Source of the DNA: Vicinamibacterales bacterium
Lineage (GTDB): Bacteria > Acidobacteriota > Vicinamibacteria > Vicinamibacterales > UBA2999
DNA length: 64,000 nucleotides
Assembly: GCA_041394705.1 (NCBI GenBank)
Contig: JAWKHS010000004.1
Location: forward strand, 124,001 to 188,000
Direction: 5' to 3'
The notes below the pieces were generated by a model that saw nothing but the letters and a program-made list of their open reading frames with translations, made no database searches and had not been told where the DNA came from. The translations under genes and the position numbers were made by a program. Each line of letters begins with the position of its first letter. Positions within the stretch are counted from its first letter, which is position 1. Below are positions 1 to 10,904 of the stretch, piece after piece.

Positions 1-374
1 TTCCGGCGGGCATCACGGATGGCACCAGGCTCAGGGCGGGTGACGTGCACCTGCGGGTGCGCCTGATGCCCCACCCGCGTTTCGATCGGCAGGGCCGCGA
101 TCTGACGGTGGGCGTGCCCGTGTCGGTGGCGACCGCCGCACTGGGCGGCGCGGTGGACGTGACGACGCTGAGTGGAAGCCGCCTTTCGATCAAGGTGCCG
201 CCGGGCACCCAGTCCGGGCAGCGGCTCCGCGTGAAGGGACACGGCCTGCCGGCACCGGGAGCGCCCGACGACCGCGGCGACCTCTTCGCCCGCATCGACG
301 TGCGGGTGCCGACCAGCCTGACCCCCGAGGCCCGCGCGCACTATGAAGGGCTGCGCGCGCTCGAGACGCACTAG
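1..374 (+). CDS. DnaJ/CbpA-type co-chaperone, C-terminal part (5' end outside window)
   Basis: The reading frame is open from the left edge (first full codon at base 3) to TAG at 372-374, so only the C-terminal ~123 residues are present. The first residues visible, PAGITDGTRLR, match the 'IPxGxxxGxxLRL' strand of DnaJ C-terminal substrate-binding domains. A second copy of the same element, KVPPGTQSGQRLRVKGHGLP, follows about 60 residues later. Two such beta-sandwich subdomains are diagnostic of the DnaJ C-terminal region. No zinc-finger cysteines are visible in this part, so it may be the CbpA (type II) form, but the deciding region is off the window. It lies 45 bases before clpB, and a disaggregase next to its Hsp40 partner makes functional sense. 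An internal GTG at 45 is not a real start. Confidence 0.85.
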   Translation, partial: PAGITDGTRLRAGDVHLRVRLMPHPRFDRQGRDLTVGVPVSVATAALGGAVDVTTLSGSRLSIKVPPGTQSGQRLRVKGHGLPAPGAPDDRGDLFARIDVRVPTSLTPEARAHYEGLRALETH

Positions 375-381
375 CACGACC

Positions 382-396
382 CCCGGCCAGGCCGGG
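382..396. repeat. Perfect 15-bp inverted repeat between co-chaperone and clpB
   Basis: The arms CCCGGCC and GGCCGGG flank a single A. It lies 7 bases after the co-chaperone stop and 23 bases before the clpB start, and does not overlap the clpB ribosome-binding site (GGAAGGA, 402-408). It could be a protein-binding dyad or an RNA hairpin tuning the two genes. It is not a CIRCE element. Confidence 0.4.
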
Positions 397-419
397 ATGC
401 GCAGGAAGGACGAACGGCC

Positions 420-3023
<2,604 letters not shown>

Positions 3024-3032
3024 CCGCTGCCG

Positions 3033-3061
3033 CGCCCGGGTCGCCAGCGGCGGCCCGGGCG
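3033..3061. terminator. Strong bidirectional hairpin between convergent clpB and CDGSH gene
   Basis: CGCCCGGG (3033-3040) pairs with CCCGGGCG (3054-3061). Inside it, CGCC/GGCG add four more pairs around an AGC loop, giving about 13 pairs with a single T.G step. It lies 10 bases past the clpB stop and 14 bases before the CDGSH stop, on the opposite strand. No U tract follows on either strand, so it is called a terminator by position and stability only. Confidence 0.55.
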
Positions 3062-3074
3062 TCGATCCGTACGG

Positions 3075-3302
3075 CTACGGCTGCGGCGCAGGCGCGTCGG
3101 GCACGGGCGCGGCCTCGGCGGCCTGGAAGCCGCAGCGGCTGTGGGAAGCGTCGCAGAAGGGCTTCTTCTCCGAATGGCCGCAGCGGCACAGCGCGAACGG
3201 ACGCTTGGCAATCGGATACGGGTTGCCGTTCCAGTCGATGAGGGTGACGTCGTCGCCGTCGACGAGCAGCGATCCGTTCTGACGGACTTTGATCGTGGTC
3301 AT
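3075..3302 (-). CDS. CDGSH iron-sulfur domain protein
   Basis: A 75-residue protein with the exact CDGSH signature C-x-C-x2-S-x3-P-x-C-D-x2-H at 39-54 (CRCGHSEKKPFCDASH). Known members bind a [2Fe-2S] cluster through three Cys and one His and act as redox or cluster-transfer proteins. The substrate of the bacterial single-domain forms is not established. The N-terminal half (GNPYPIAKRPFALCRCG) is the usual 'preparatory' strand region. The C-terminal tail is Ala/Pro-rich. The ATG at 3302 was chosen over longer in-frame extensions because homology begins there and because a TATACT box sits seven bases upstream. It is monocistronic and convergent with clpB. Confidence 0.9.
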   Translation of the reverse strand: MTTIKVRQNGSLLVDGDDVTLIDWNGNPYPIAKRPFALCRCGHSEKKPFCDASHSRCGFQAAEAAPVPDAPAPQP

Positions 3303-3309
3303 GGCCGGC

Positions 3310-3315
3310 AGTATA
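3310..3315 (-). promoter_or_regulatory. -10 box of CDGSH gene, leaderless arrangement
   Basis: TATACT on the minus strand ends seven bases before the ATG at 3302, so transcription would begin at or near the start codon. No Shine-Dalgarno sequence and no convincing -35 are visible. Confidence 0.5.
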
Positions 3316-3352
3316 GCGTGACGGGTCACGACGGCCCGGCAGCGGGAGCCAC

Positions 3353-3358
3353 TACAAT
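3353..3358 (+). promoter_or_regulatory. -10 box of glycosyltransferase gene, leaderless arrangement
   Basis: TACAAT ends six bases before the GTG at 3365. No Shine-Dalgarno sequence and no clear -35 are seen. It is divergent from the CDGSH promoter 38 bases away. Confidence 0.5.
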
Positions 3359-3364
3359 CGGGAC

Positions 3365-5035
3365 GTGCGCCGATCGTTGGCTCCCCTGCTGCTGCTGGCC
3401 GGCCTGACGTTCCTCGTCGGGCTCGGCGGACCGGCGATGACGGACGCCGACGAGGCCTTCTACGCCGAGGCGTCGCGCGAGATGGTGGAGTCCGGCGACT
3501 GGCTGACGCCGTACTACAACTACGAGCCGCGCTTCCAGAAGCCCATCCTCTACTACTGGGCCACGGCCGCGACGTTCCTGGTGACCGGCCCTGGCGAAGG
3601 GGCCGCACGGCTGTGGGCGGCGCTGTCCGGCGTCGCTCTCGTGTTCGTCACCGCCGGACTGGCGCGGCGATGGTTCGACGACGACACGGCGCTCCTCGCC
3701 GGCGCCGTGGCCGCCACGAGCTTCGGCTACGTCGCGCTCGGACGGATGGCGCTGCCGGATCTGCCGCTGGCGCTCTTCGTGACGGCGGCCATCGGCTGGA
3801 CGCTCGTTGCCGTCGGCGACCGCGTGCCCCGCCCGCGCGGATGGCTCGTGGCCGCGGCCCTCGCGGCCGCGCTCGGATTCCTGACCAAGGGGCCGCTCGC
3901 CGTCGTCCTGCCGGCCATCGTGGTCGGGCCGATCGTGGCCATCGAGCGGCGCCGATCGCGCATCCGGGCGGCCGACGTCCTGGTCGCCGCCGCCGTGTTC
4001 CTGGCCGTGGCCCTGCCCTGGTACGTCGCCATGTGGTGGCGGCACGGGACGCCGTACCTGGAGAGCTTCTTCGTCGGCGACAACCTGGAGCGCTTCGCCA
4101 CCGACCGGTTCAACGAACCGCGGCCCTGGTGGTACTACCTCCCCGTCATCGTCGGCGGCATGGCGCCGTGGGCTCCGTTCCTGCTGCTCGGCGCGGGCGC
4201 GTTCGGGCGCCTCGCCGGCGGGCGCGGCGGCCCCGGCAGCATGGAAACCCGCCTGCTGGTCTGGATCGTCGTGCCGCTCGTGCTCCTGACGGTCTCGGTC
4301 GGCAAGCAGCCGCGCTACGTCCTGCCGCTGCTGCCGCCCCTTGCGATGCTCGTGGCGCGCGCGATCGTCGCGCGGACCGAGACGCTGCGCGGGCTGGACG
4401 GCGGGCTGTTCCGCGGCACGCCGGACCGCGCGCTGCAGATCGCGACGGCGGCGTCGGGCCTCGTCGTGCTGGCCGCGGGCCTGCTGCTCTGGCGCGCCCG
4501 TCCGCTCTTCGTGGAGCTGCCCGCCTGGCGGAGCGGCGCGGCGGCGGGCGTGATGGCCGCCGCCGGCCTGGCCGTGATCGTCGTGGCCTGGTCGAGCGCG
4601 TGGCGCCGCGGGCCGTGGGCCCTGGCGCTCGCGAGCGGCCTGGCGCTCCCGGCGCTCGTGCTCGGCGGACTCGGCGGAGGCGCCGACGCCGCCGTCAAGC
4701 ATGCGGCCGAGGCCGTGGTCGCCGCGCGCCGCGAGGCCGAGCCGGTGGGCGTCTCGCGTGTGTTCGTCAGGAATCTCGTCTTCTACACGGGCATCCGTCA
4801 GCTCGATCTCATCGACGACGACCAGCTCGCCGCGTTCCTGCGGCAGCCCGGCCGGGCCCTGGTGGTCGCGCCGCTCGCCGACATCGAGCGCGTCGAGGCC
4901 GCCGGAGTGCCGCGCGCGGTCCGCCTGGCCGAGTTCCGCTATGTGAACGCGGCGGGCCTGCGCCTCCGCTCGTTCCTGTGGCCCGACCCGGCGCGCGACG
5001 TGCAGCGCATCGTCCTGGTGGCGACGCGCGACTGA
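3365..5035 (+). CDS. ArnT-like membrane glycosyltransferase (GT39/GT83 fold)
   Basis: A 556-residue polytopic membrane protein. After the first membrane helix comes a loop with D27-A-D29-E30 followed by FYAEASREM and a GDWLTPYYNYEPRFQKP stretch. These match the catalytic loop of ArnT/dolichyl-phosphate-mannose-type transferases, which move a sugar from a polyprenyl-phosphate carrier to lipid A or protein in the periplasm. About ten hydrophobic segments follow, with a soluble C-terminal domain from about residue 430. The family is clear but the donor sugar and acceptor cannot be told from sequence. No arn operon genes are adjacent. The GTG start at 3365 fits the TACAAT box upstream and begins right at the first membrane helix. 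Confidence 0.85.
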   Translation: MRRSLAPLLLLAGLTFLVGLGGPAMTDADEAFYAEASREMVESGDWLTPYYNYEPRFQKPILYYWATAATFLVTGPGEGAARLWAALSGVALVFVTAGLARRWFDDDTALLAGAVAATSFGYVALGRMALPDLPLALFVTAAIGWTLVAVGDRVPRPRGWLVAAALAAALGFLTKGPLAVVLPAIVVGPIVAIERRRSRIRAADVLVAAAVFLAVALPWYVAMWWRHGTPYLESFFVGDNLERFATDRFNEPRPWWYYLPVIVGGMAPWAPFLLLGAGAFGRLAGGRGGPGSMETRLLVWIVVPLVLLTVSVGKQPRYVLPLLPPLAMLVARAIVARTETLRGLDGGLFRGTPDRALQIATAASGLVVLAAGLLLWRARPLFVELPAWRSGAAAGVMAAAGLAVIVVAWSSAWRRGPWALALASGLALPALVLGGLGGGADAAVKHAAEAVVAARREAEPVGVSRVFVRNLVFYTGIRQLDLIDDDQLAAFLRQPGRALVVAPLADIERVEAAGVPRAVRLAEFRYVNAAGLRLRSFLWPDPARDVQRIVLVATRD

Positions 5036-5051
5036 GCGCGGACGGGAGGGC

Positions 5052-6479
5052 CTACGGGGCCTTGACGGGAGGCGGCGTCAGCGCCTCGAGGTCGCCGGGC
5101 GTCGTCTCCCACATCTTGCCGGGGTTCAGGACGCCACGCGGATCGAACGCCTGCTTCAGGCGCGCCATCAACGCACGTTCGTCCGGCGAGAGCTGCAGGG
5201 CCAGGTAGCGGGCCTTGGCGAACCCGACGCCGTGCTCGCCCGTGATGGCGCCCTCGAGCGCCACGACGCCCTCGAAGAGCGCCTGCTCGGCGGCCTCGGC
5301 TCGTGCCATCTCCGCCGCGTCGGTCGGATCGACGAGGAGGTTCACGTGGATGTTGCCGTCGCCGGCGTGGCCGAACGCCGCGACCTTCAGCCGGTGGCGC
5401 GTCCGCAGCGTGTCGACGAGGGCGTAGAGCGCCGGAACCCGACCCCGGGGGACGACCACGTCGTGGTTGATCTTCCGCGGCGCGAGGCCGCGCAGGGCGT
5501 AGGACAACTCCCGCCTGGCTTCCCAGACCCGCTGGCGCTCCGCGTCGGTGGTGGCGGTCACGAGCGACGTCGCGCCGGCCTCCTGACACGCCGCGCGCGC
5601 CCGTCCGAGGTCGTCGTTGGCCGCCGCCTCGCTGCCATCGACTTCCACCAGCAGCATGGCCGCGGTGCCCGGCGGGGCCATCGGCCGCCCGAGGTGCACG
5701 GCCACGGCCTCGAGCGAGACCGCGTCGAGGATCTCGAGCGTGGCCGGTACGACCCCTTTTCCGACGATGGCGCCGACGGCCCCGGCCGCCGACTCGATGC
5801 TCGCGTAGGTGGCCAGCAGCGTGCGCCGCACGTCGGGCCGCGGCAGCAGACGGAGCGTGATCTCGGTGAGGACGGCGAGCGTGCCTTCCGAGCCGACCAG
5901 CAGGTCGGTCAGCGCGTAGCCCGCCACGTTCTTCACGGACTTCGAGCCGGTACGCAGGACCTCCCCCGTCGGGAGCACGGCCTCGAGGGCGAGCACGTAG
6001 CGCCGCGTCGTGCCGTACTTGAAGGCCCGCGGGCCGCCGGCGTTCTCGGCGACGTTGCCGCCGATGGCACACTCGGCGAGACTGGCCGGGTCGGGCGGAT
6101 AGAACAGCCCGTGCGCCTCGACCGCGTCGTGGAGATCGCGCGTGACGACGTTGGGCTGGACGACGGCCAGCAGGTTGGCCGGATCGATCTCGAGGATCCG
6201 GTCGAAGCGCGCCATCGAGACGACGAGGCCGCCGCGGATGGGCACGGCGCCGCCGGTGTACCCCGTGCCCGCGCCCCGGACCACGAACGGCTGGCGCAGG
6301 TCGTGGCAGAGCGCGGCGATGGCCGCCACCTCCCGGGTGGAGCCGGGAGTGACCAGCAGGTCGGCACGTCGTCCGAGCTTCAGAGCGTCGCGCCCCGCGG
6401 CCTCGAGCCGATCGGGGTCGGCGGACACCCAGGCGGCGCCCACGATGGCCTCGAGCGAGCGGTGCAGCGAGTCGATCAC
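5052..6479 (-). CDS. GlcD-type FAD-binding oxidoreductase (glycolate or D-lactate dehydrogenase subunit)
   Basis: A 475-residue flavoprotein. It has a PCMH-type FAD-binding domain (about 35-215) with the pyrophosphate loop GAGTGYTGGAVPIRGG, then the FAD-oxidase C-terminal domain ending in the family signature GEHGVGFAK and a PxGVLNPGKM-like tail (DPRGVLNPGKMWE). The family oxidises D-2-hydroxyacids such as glycolate or D-lactate and passes electrons to the chain. GlcE and the iron-sulfur GlcF subunit are absent from the neighbourhood, so this may be a stand-alone D-lactate dehydrogenase-like enzyme. Start is GTG at 6479. The stop is only 16 bases from the convergent glycosyltransferase stop. 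The aminotransferase gene ends 10 bases upstream, suggesting co-transcription. Confidence 0.88.
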   Translation of the reverse strand: MIDSLHRSLEAIVGAAWVSADPDRLEAAGRDALKLGRRADLLVTPGSTREVAAIAALCHDLRQPFVVRGAGTGYTGGAVPIRGGLVVSMARFDRILEIDPANLLAVVQPNVVTRDLHDAVEAHGLFYPPDPASLAECAIGGNVAENAGGPRAFKYGTTRRYVLALEAVLPTGEVLRTGSKSVKNVAGYALTDLLVGSEGTLAVLTEITLRLLPRPDVRRTLLATYASIESAAGAVGAIVGKGVVPATLEILDAVSLEAVAVHLGRPMAPPGTAAMLLVEVDGSEAAANDDLGRARAACQEAGATSLVTATTDAERQRVWEARRELSYALRGLAPRKINHDVVVPRGRVPALYALVDTLRTRHRLKVAAFGHAGDGNIHVNLLVDPTDAAEMARAEAAEQALFEGVVALEGAITGEHGVGFAKARYLALQLSPDERALMARLKQAFDPRGVLNPGKMWETTPGDLEALTPPPVKAP

Positions 6480-6489
6480 GGCCGGGCGC

Positions 6490-7695
6490 TCAGCCCGCGG
6501 CCACGGCCCGGCTGCGCTCGCGGTCGTGGACGAAGGCCATCAGGCGCGCCACCCCTTCCCGGAGGCGGTCCATCGACGTCGCGTACGAGATGCGGACGAA
6601 TCCCGGGGCATCGAACCCCTCGCCGGCCGTGACGGCGACCCGCGCCTCGGCCAGGAGCGCCTCGGCGAACTCGGCGCTCGACCGCACCCCGCAAGGCGCC
6701 AGGAGCTCGGCCACGTACGGGAAGAGATAGAACGCGCCGCCAGGGCGGAGGCACTCGATGCGGGGATCCGCCGTGAGGAGCGCCAGCGTGGCGTCGCGGC
6801 GCGTCCGGTACTCGTTGAGCATCGTGGTGACGGGCTCCTGCGTGCCGAGGAGCGCGGCCACGGCGGCCTTCTGCGTGATCGACGACACGTTCGTGGACGT
6901 GTGGCCCTGCACCGTGTTGCAGGCGGCGGTGAACGCCGGCGTGGCGATGCCCCAGCCGCAGCGCCAGCCCGTCATGGCGTAGGCCTTCGACATCGAGCCG
7001 CAGAGGACGGTCCGTTCCCGGTGCCGGTCGGTGAGCACCTTGACGAGGTTGTGGGCGACGGGCTCGTAGATGAGTTTTTCGTAGGTGAGGTCCGCGATGA
7101 TCCAGATGCCGTCGGCCGCGCACCGGTCGGCGATAGTGGCCACGGTCTCCTCGCGCATGACCGCCCCGGTGGGATTCCCCGGCGAGTTCAGGATGATGGC
7201 CTTGGTGCGCGGGGTGATGCGGTCGAGGATCTCGTCGGCCTCGACCACGAAGCCCCGTTCCCGGCTGCCGCGCGCCAGGACCGGCGTGGCGCCGAAGAGC
7301 GCGATCTGGTCGACGATGGTGGGCCAGTACGGCGAGTGCGTGATCACCTCGTCGCCCGGCTCGAAGAGGGCGGCGGCGGCGTTGAAGAGCGCCTGCTTGC
7401 CGCCGGCCGTGACGATCACCTCGGCCGGCGTGACCTCCACGCCGTGGTCGGCCAGGTAGCGCTGGCACACGGCCTCCCTGAGCTCGGCGGTCCCCGCCGT
7501 CGGCGTGTATTTGGTGAAGCCCTGGTCGATCGCGGCGTGCGCGGCGCGGCACACGTGCTCGGGCGTCGGGAAATCGGGTTCGCCGGCTCCGAAGTCCACC
7601 ACGTCCACGCCGGCCCGGCGCAGGCGGTCGGCTTCGGCGGCGACCTTCAGGGTCGGGGAGGGGGCCACGCGGGCCATGCGGGCAGCGAGCGTCAT
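6490..7695 (-). CDS. Class I pyridoxal-phosphate aminotransferase (AspC-like)
   Basis: A 401-residue fold-type I enzyme. The PLP lysine is K237 in GSMSKAYAMTGWRCGW, with SPGNPTG (171-177) and the ADLTYEKL strand that carries the cofactor-binding Asp and Tyr. This is subgroup I-gamma, which contains bacterial aspartate aminotransferases of the Thermus type and also aromatic and LL-DAP-like transaminases. Aspartate is the default guess for substrate. An aromatic role (tyrosine or phenylalanine final step) is possible because the genome's aromatic operon in this window lacks its own aminotransferase. The ATG at 7695 overlaps the coaD stop (ATGA), which decides the start against a longer frame. 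Confidence 0.88.
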   Translation of the reverse strand: MTLAARMARVAPSPTLKVAAEADRLRRAGVDVVDFGAGEPDFPTPEHVCRAAHAAIDQGFTKYTPTAGTAELREAVCQRYLADHGVEVTPAEVIVTAGGKQALFNAAAALFEPGDEVITHSPYWPTIVDQIALFGATPVLARGSRERGFVVEADEILDRITPRTKAIILNSPGNPTGAVMREETVATIADRCAADGIWIIADLTYEKLIYEPVAHNLVKVLTDRHRERTVLCGSMSKAYAMTGWRCGWGIATPAFTAACNTVQGHTSTNVSSITQKAAVAALLGTQEPVTTMLNEYRTRRDATLALLTADPRIECLRPGGAFYLFPYVAELLAPCGVRSSAEFAEALLAEARVAVTAGEGFDAPGFVRISYATSMDRLREGVARLMAFVHDRERSRAVAAG

Positions 7696-8228
7696 GCGAG
7701 CCTCGGCGCGGACTCGGGGTCCTGCGCCATCGCGAACGTGCGGCGCAGCCGTTCTTCGACCAGCGGGGGCACGAGTCCGCGGATGTCGCCCCCGAGCCGG
7801 CACACTTCCTTGATCAACCGCGAGCTCGTGTACGCATACGGCTCCGCCGGCATCAGGAACATGGTCTCGATGTCGCTCCGGAGGCGCCGGTTCATGAGCG
7901 CCATCTGCGACTCGTACTCGTAGTCGCCGACGCTGCGCAGACCCTTCACGATGACGGCCGCGCCGCGGCTCGCGGCGTAGTCCACGAGCAGACCATCGAA
8001 GGCCTCCACCTCGAGGCCCTCCCGCGGGCCGAAGACGGCCCGGATCATGGCGACCCGATCGGCGACGCTGAAGAGCGGCGCCTTCGACTCGTTCCTGAGG
8101 ACGGCGACCACGACGCGGTCGAAGACGCGCAGTCCGCGTTCGATGATGTCCACGTGGCCGTTCGTGATGGGGTCGAAGGACCCGGGGTAGACGGCCAGCC
8201 GCGGGCCCGCCGTGCCGTTCGCGCTCAT
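7692..8228 (-). CDS. coaD: Phosphopantetheine adenylyltransferase
   Basis: A 178-residue nucleotidyltransferase that converts 4'-phosphopantetheine and ATP to dephospho-CoA, the fourth step of coenzyme A synthesis. The T/HxGH motif appears in YPGSFDPITNGHVDII near the N-terminus, and KGLRSVGDYEYESQMALMNR is the conserved substrate-binding helix. The start at 8228 overlaps the rsmD stop by four bases (ATGA), and its stop overlaps the aminotransferase start in the same way. The rsmD-coaD pair is a very common bacterial arrangement, which supports both calls. Confidence 0.97.
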   Translation of the reverse strand: MSANGTAGPRLAVYPGSFDPITNGHVDIIERGLRVFDRVVVAVLRNESKAPLFSVADRVAMIRAVFGPREGLEVEAFDGLLVDYAASRGAAVIVKGLRSVGDYEYESQMALMNRRLRSDIETMFLMPAEPYAYTSSRLIKEVCRLGGDIRGLVPPLVEERLRRTFAMAQDPESAPRLA

Positions 8229-8794
8229 CCCTCGGTGTCTCCCCTCTCGCCGTTCACGCCGGGCCGGTAGGTGGTCAGGGCCGAATCGCCCGCGCGCCGC
8301 GTCCGCTCCCGCACCAGCCCGGGCACGTCCGGCGCGGTGACGCGCGCGGCGTGCTCCAGTACGATCCGGCCGTCGCCCTCCACCAGGGCGGCGGAGGCGG
8401 CCACCGCGTCGGCGATCCACGGGGCGTCGTATGGCGGATCGAGCACGACCAGATCGTACGGCCCGTCGAGACCGGCCGGCGTCAAGCCGCCCGGCGCCTG
8501 TCCGCGGACGATGATACAGCGTTTCTCGAGACCGACGGCCGCGGCGTTGGCGCGGATGAGCGCCACGGCCCGCGCGTCGCTCTCGAGGCACGTGGCGCGG
8601 CTGGCGCCCCGGCTGAGCGCCTCGATGGCGATGGCCCCCGTGCCCGCGCACACGTCGAGGACGCGGGCGTCCACGACCGACGGGCCGAGGACGTTGAAGA
8701 TCGTCTCGCGCAGCCGGTCGGACGTGGGCCGGAGGCCGTCCCACGTGGGCGATGCGAGACGGCGTCCCTTGAGCGTGCCGGCGATGATGCGCAT
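8225..8794 (-). CDS. rsmD: 16S rRNA (guanine966-N2)-methyltransferase
   Basis: A 189-residue SAM-dependent methyltransferase of the small ribosomal subunit. It opens with the typical MRIIAGTLKGRRL, followed by LRPTSDRLRETIFNVL, the SAM loop VLDVCAGTGAIAIEALSRGA (46-65) and the catalytic DPPY at 119-122, which positions the target amino group. Length is normal for the family. It is translationally coupled to coaD by an ATGA overlap. recG ends seven bases upstream, so the three or four genes probably form one unit. Confidence 0.96.
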   Translation of the reverse strand: MRIIAGTLKGRRLASPTWDGLRPTSDRLRETIFNVLGPSVVDARVLDVCAGTGAIAIEALSRGASRATCLESDARAVALIRANAAAVGLEKRCIIVRGQAPGGLTPAGLDGPYDLVVLDPPYDAPWIADAVAASAALVEGDGRIVLEHAARVTAPDVPGLVRERTRRAGDSALTTYRPGVNGERGDTEG

Positions 8795-8801
8795 GCGCGT
8801 C

Positions 8802-10898
8802 TCACCCCACCGTGACCAGGCCGAACTGCTGCTGCCAGACCCGGGCCACGTGATCGGCCAGCGCCGGCGGCACGGCGCCCGCGTCGACCAGGCGGCGGGC
8901 CTCGTCGTGCGCCAGCGCCAGGAGGTCCGCGTCGCGGATCGGATCGCCGGCCCTGAGCCACGGCGTGCCCGATTGACGGGTGCCGAACACGTCGCCGGGG
9001 CCGCGGATGGCCAGGTCCCGTTCGGCCAGGACGAAGCCGTCGTCCGACTCGCCCATCGCCGACAGGCGCTCGCGCGCCTCGTCGCTCCACGGCGCCGCGT
9101 AGAGGAGCACGCAGGTCGAGGCGTCGGTGCCGCGCCCGATCCGGCCGCGCAGCTGGTGGAGCTGGGCCAGTCCGAAGCGTTCGGCGTGCTCGACGATCAT
9201 CACGGTGGCGTTGGGCACGTCCACGCCCACCTCGACGACGGTGGTGCTGACGAGGACGTGCACCTCGCCCGCCGTGAAGCGCCGCATCACGTCCTCCTTG
9301 CTGTCGGCAGCCAGCCGGCCGTGCAGGAGCTCGACCCGCAGATCCGGAAACACGTCGGCGGCGAGATGGGCCGCCATCGTCGTGGCGGCCTTGAGGTCGG
9401 TCTTCTCCGACGTCTCGATGATCGGGTAGACCACGTACGCCTGGCGGCCGCGGGCGACCGCCTCGCGGATGAGGCGGTACGCGTCGTCGCGCCGGGTTTC
9501 GGGCGTGACGAGGGTGCGCACCGGACGCCGGCCCGGCGGCCGGTCGCGCATGAGCGAGACGTCCATGTCGCCGCAGGCCGTGAGCGCGAGCGTCCGGGGA
9601 ATCGGCGTGGCGGTCATGAGCAGCACGTCGGGGTGGAGCCCCTTCTCCGCCAGCATCCCCCGCTGCACGACGCCGAACCGGTGCTGCTCGTCCACGACCG
9701 CCAGCGACAGCGCCTTGAACGTGACCGGATCCTGCACCAGCGCATGGGTGCCGACGACCAGCGACACCTCCCCGGCCGCGATCTCCTCCACCAGCCGCCG
9801 GCGGCGCGCGTCGGTCTGCTTGCCGACGAGGAGGCCGATGCGGAAGCTCGTGCCTAAGGTCCACTGCTCGAACGTGCGGAGATGCTGCTCGGCGAGCAGC
9901 TCGGTGGGCGCCATGACCGCCACCTGGAAGCCGTTCTCCATCGCGACCATCGCCGCCAGGAAGGCCACCACGGTCTTGCCGGATCCCACGTCGCCCTGGA
10001 GGAGACGCTGCATGGGCCACGGCCGCTGCATGTCGGCCACGATGTCTCGCACGGCCGCACGCTGGCCCTCGGTGAGCTTGAACGGCAGCACGCGGCGGAC
10101 CCGCTCGCGGAGCCCGTCGTCGATGGCGACGACGTGCGGCTTCCGGACCAGGGCGTTCTGGCGGCGCCGGAGCGCGAGTCCCGTCTGGTAGACGAAGAAG
10201 TCCTCGAAGACGAGCCGTTGCTGCGCCGGCGTGGCGCACGCGTTCAACCGGTCGACCGGCGTCTCCGGATCGGGAAAGTGCGCCTGGCGGAACGCGGTGC
10301 GCCGGTCCGGCCACCCCTGCGCCGCGGCGAGGGCGGCGGGCACGACATCGGGCAGCGGCGCGTCGAGCACCTCGAGCGCCCGGTGCACGAGCGTGCGGTG
10401 CAGGTTGGGCGTGACCAGGCCCGTGCGTTCGTAGATGGGCACGATCCGCCCGGTGTGCAGGGGCTCGGTCTCTCCGTCGTCGGTCAGCACCTCGAATTCG
10501 GGCGACGTGAGCTGCAGGCCGCGGCTGCCCCAGTACTCGGTGCGGCCGAAGAGCACGACCTTCTGCCTCGGCTTGAGGACGTCCTTGAGATAGGGCTGGT
10601 TCGGCCAGACGGCCTTCACCTGGCCGCTCTCGTCCTGGACGAGCGCGGTGAAGAGCGAGAAGCCGGGCCGCCGGGTCGGCGAGACGCCGGCCGTCAGGAT
10701 CTCGCCGAACACCGCGGCGGGCGCGCCGGCCCGCAGGCTGGCGATCGGCTGGAAGCGGCTGCGATCCTCGTAGCGGCGCGGGAAGCAGAGGAGCAGGTCT
10801 TCGATCGTCCGAAGTCCGGCCTTCTCGAGATCGGCGGCCTTCCGCGGACCGACGCCCTTCAGGAACTGCAGCGGCGTCTGCAGGGGATCGTCGGCCAT
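8802..10898 (-). CDS. recG: ATP-dependent DNA helicase RecG
   Basis: A 698-residue superfamily 2 helicase that remodels stalled forks and Holliday junctions. The N-terminal part carries helix-hairpin and OB-fold wedge domains (FLKGVGPRKAADLEKAG near the start, OB region about 60-170). Then come helicase motif I LQGDVGSGKTVVA, motif II DEQH (VVDEQHRFGV), motif III TATPIPRT and motif VI region QLRGRIGRG, and the C-terminal 'wedge hook' helical tail. Length and order match RecG. Its start is six bases past the stop of an upstream secreted-protein gene, so it is probably co-transcribed with it. Confidence 0.97.
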   Translation of the reverse strand: MADDPLQTPLQFLKGVGPRKAADLEKAGLRTIEDLLLCFPRRYEDRSRFQPIASLRAGAPAAVFGEILTAGVSPTRRPGFSLFTALVQDESGQVKAVWPNQPYLKDVLKPRQKVVLFGRTEYWGSRGLQLTSPEFEVLTDDGETEPLHTGRIVPIYERTGLVTPNLHRTLVHRALEVLDAPLPDVVPAALAAAQGWPDRRTAFRQAHFPDPETPVDRLNACATPAQQRLVFEDFFVYQTGLALRRRQNALVRKPHVVAIDDGLRERVRRVLPFKLTEGQRAAVRDIVADMQRPWPMQRLLQGDVGSGKTVVAFLAAMVAMENGFQVAVMAPTELLAEQHLRTFEQWTLGTSFRIGLLVGKQTDARRRRLVEEIAAGEVSLVVGTHALVQDPVTFKALSLAVVDEQHRFGVVQRGMLAEKGLHPDVLLMTATPIPRTLALTACGDMDVSLMRDRPPGRRPVRTLVTPETRRDDAYRLIREAVARGRQAYVVYPIIETSEKTDLKAATTMAAHLAADVFPDLRVELLHGRLAADSKEDVMRRFTAGEVHVLVSTTVVEVGVDVPNATVMIVEHAERFGLAQLHQLRGRIGRGTDASTCVLLYAAPWSDEARERLSAMGESDDGFVLAERDLAIRGPGDVFGTRQSGTPWLRAGDPIRDADLLALAHDEARRLVDAGAVPPALADHVARVWQQQFGLVTVG

Positions 10899-10904
10899 CC
10901 CCCG

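Noticed and set aside
3033..3061. Possible structured non-coding RNA gene after clpB
   Set aside because: Only one hairpin, at the expected terminator position of two convergent genes; no promoter was seen for a separate RNA.
5232..6632. 466-codon plus-strand frame across the GlcD-type gene
   Set aside because: Antisense to a clear flavoprotein. The composition is Arg/Gly/Asp/Glu/His-rich shadow sequence without motifs.
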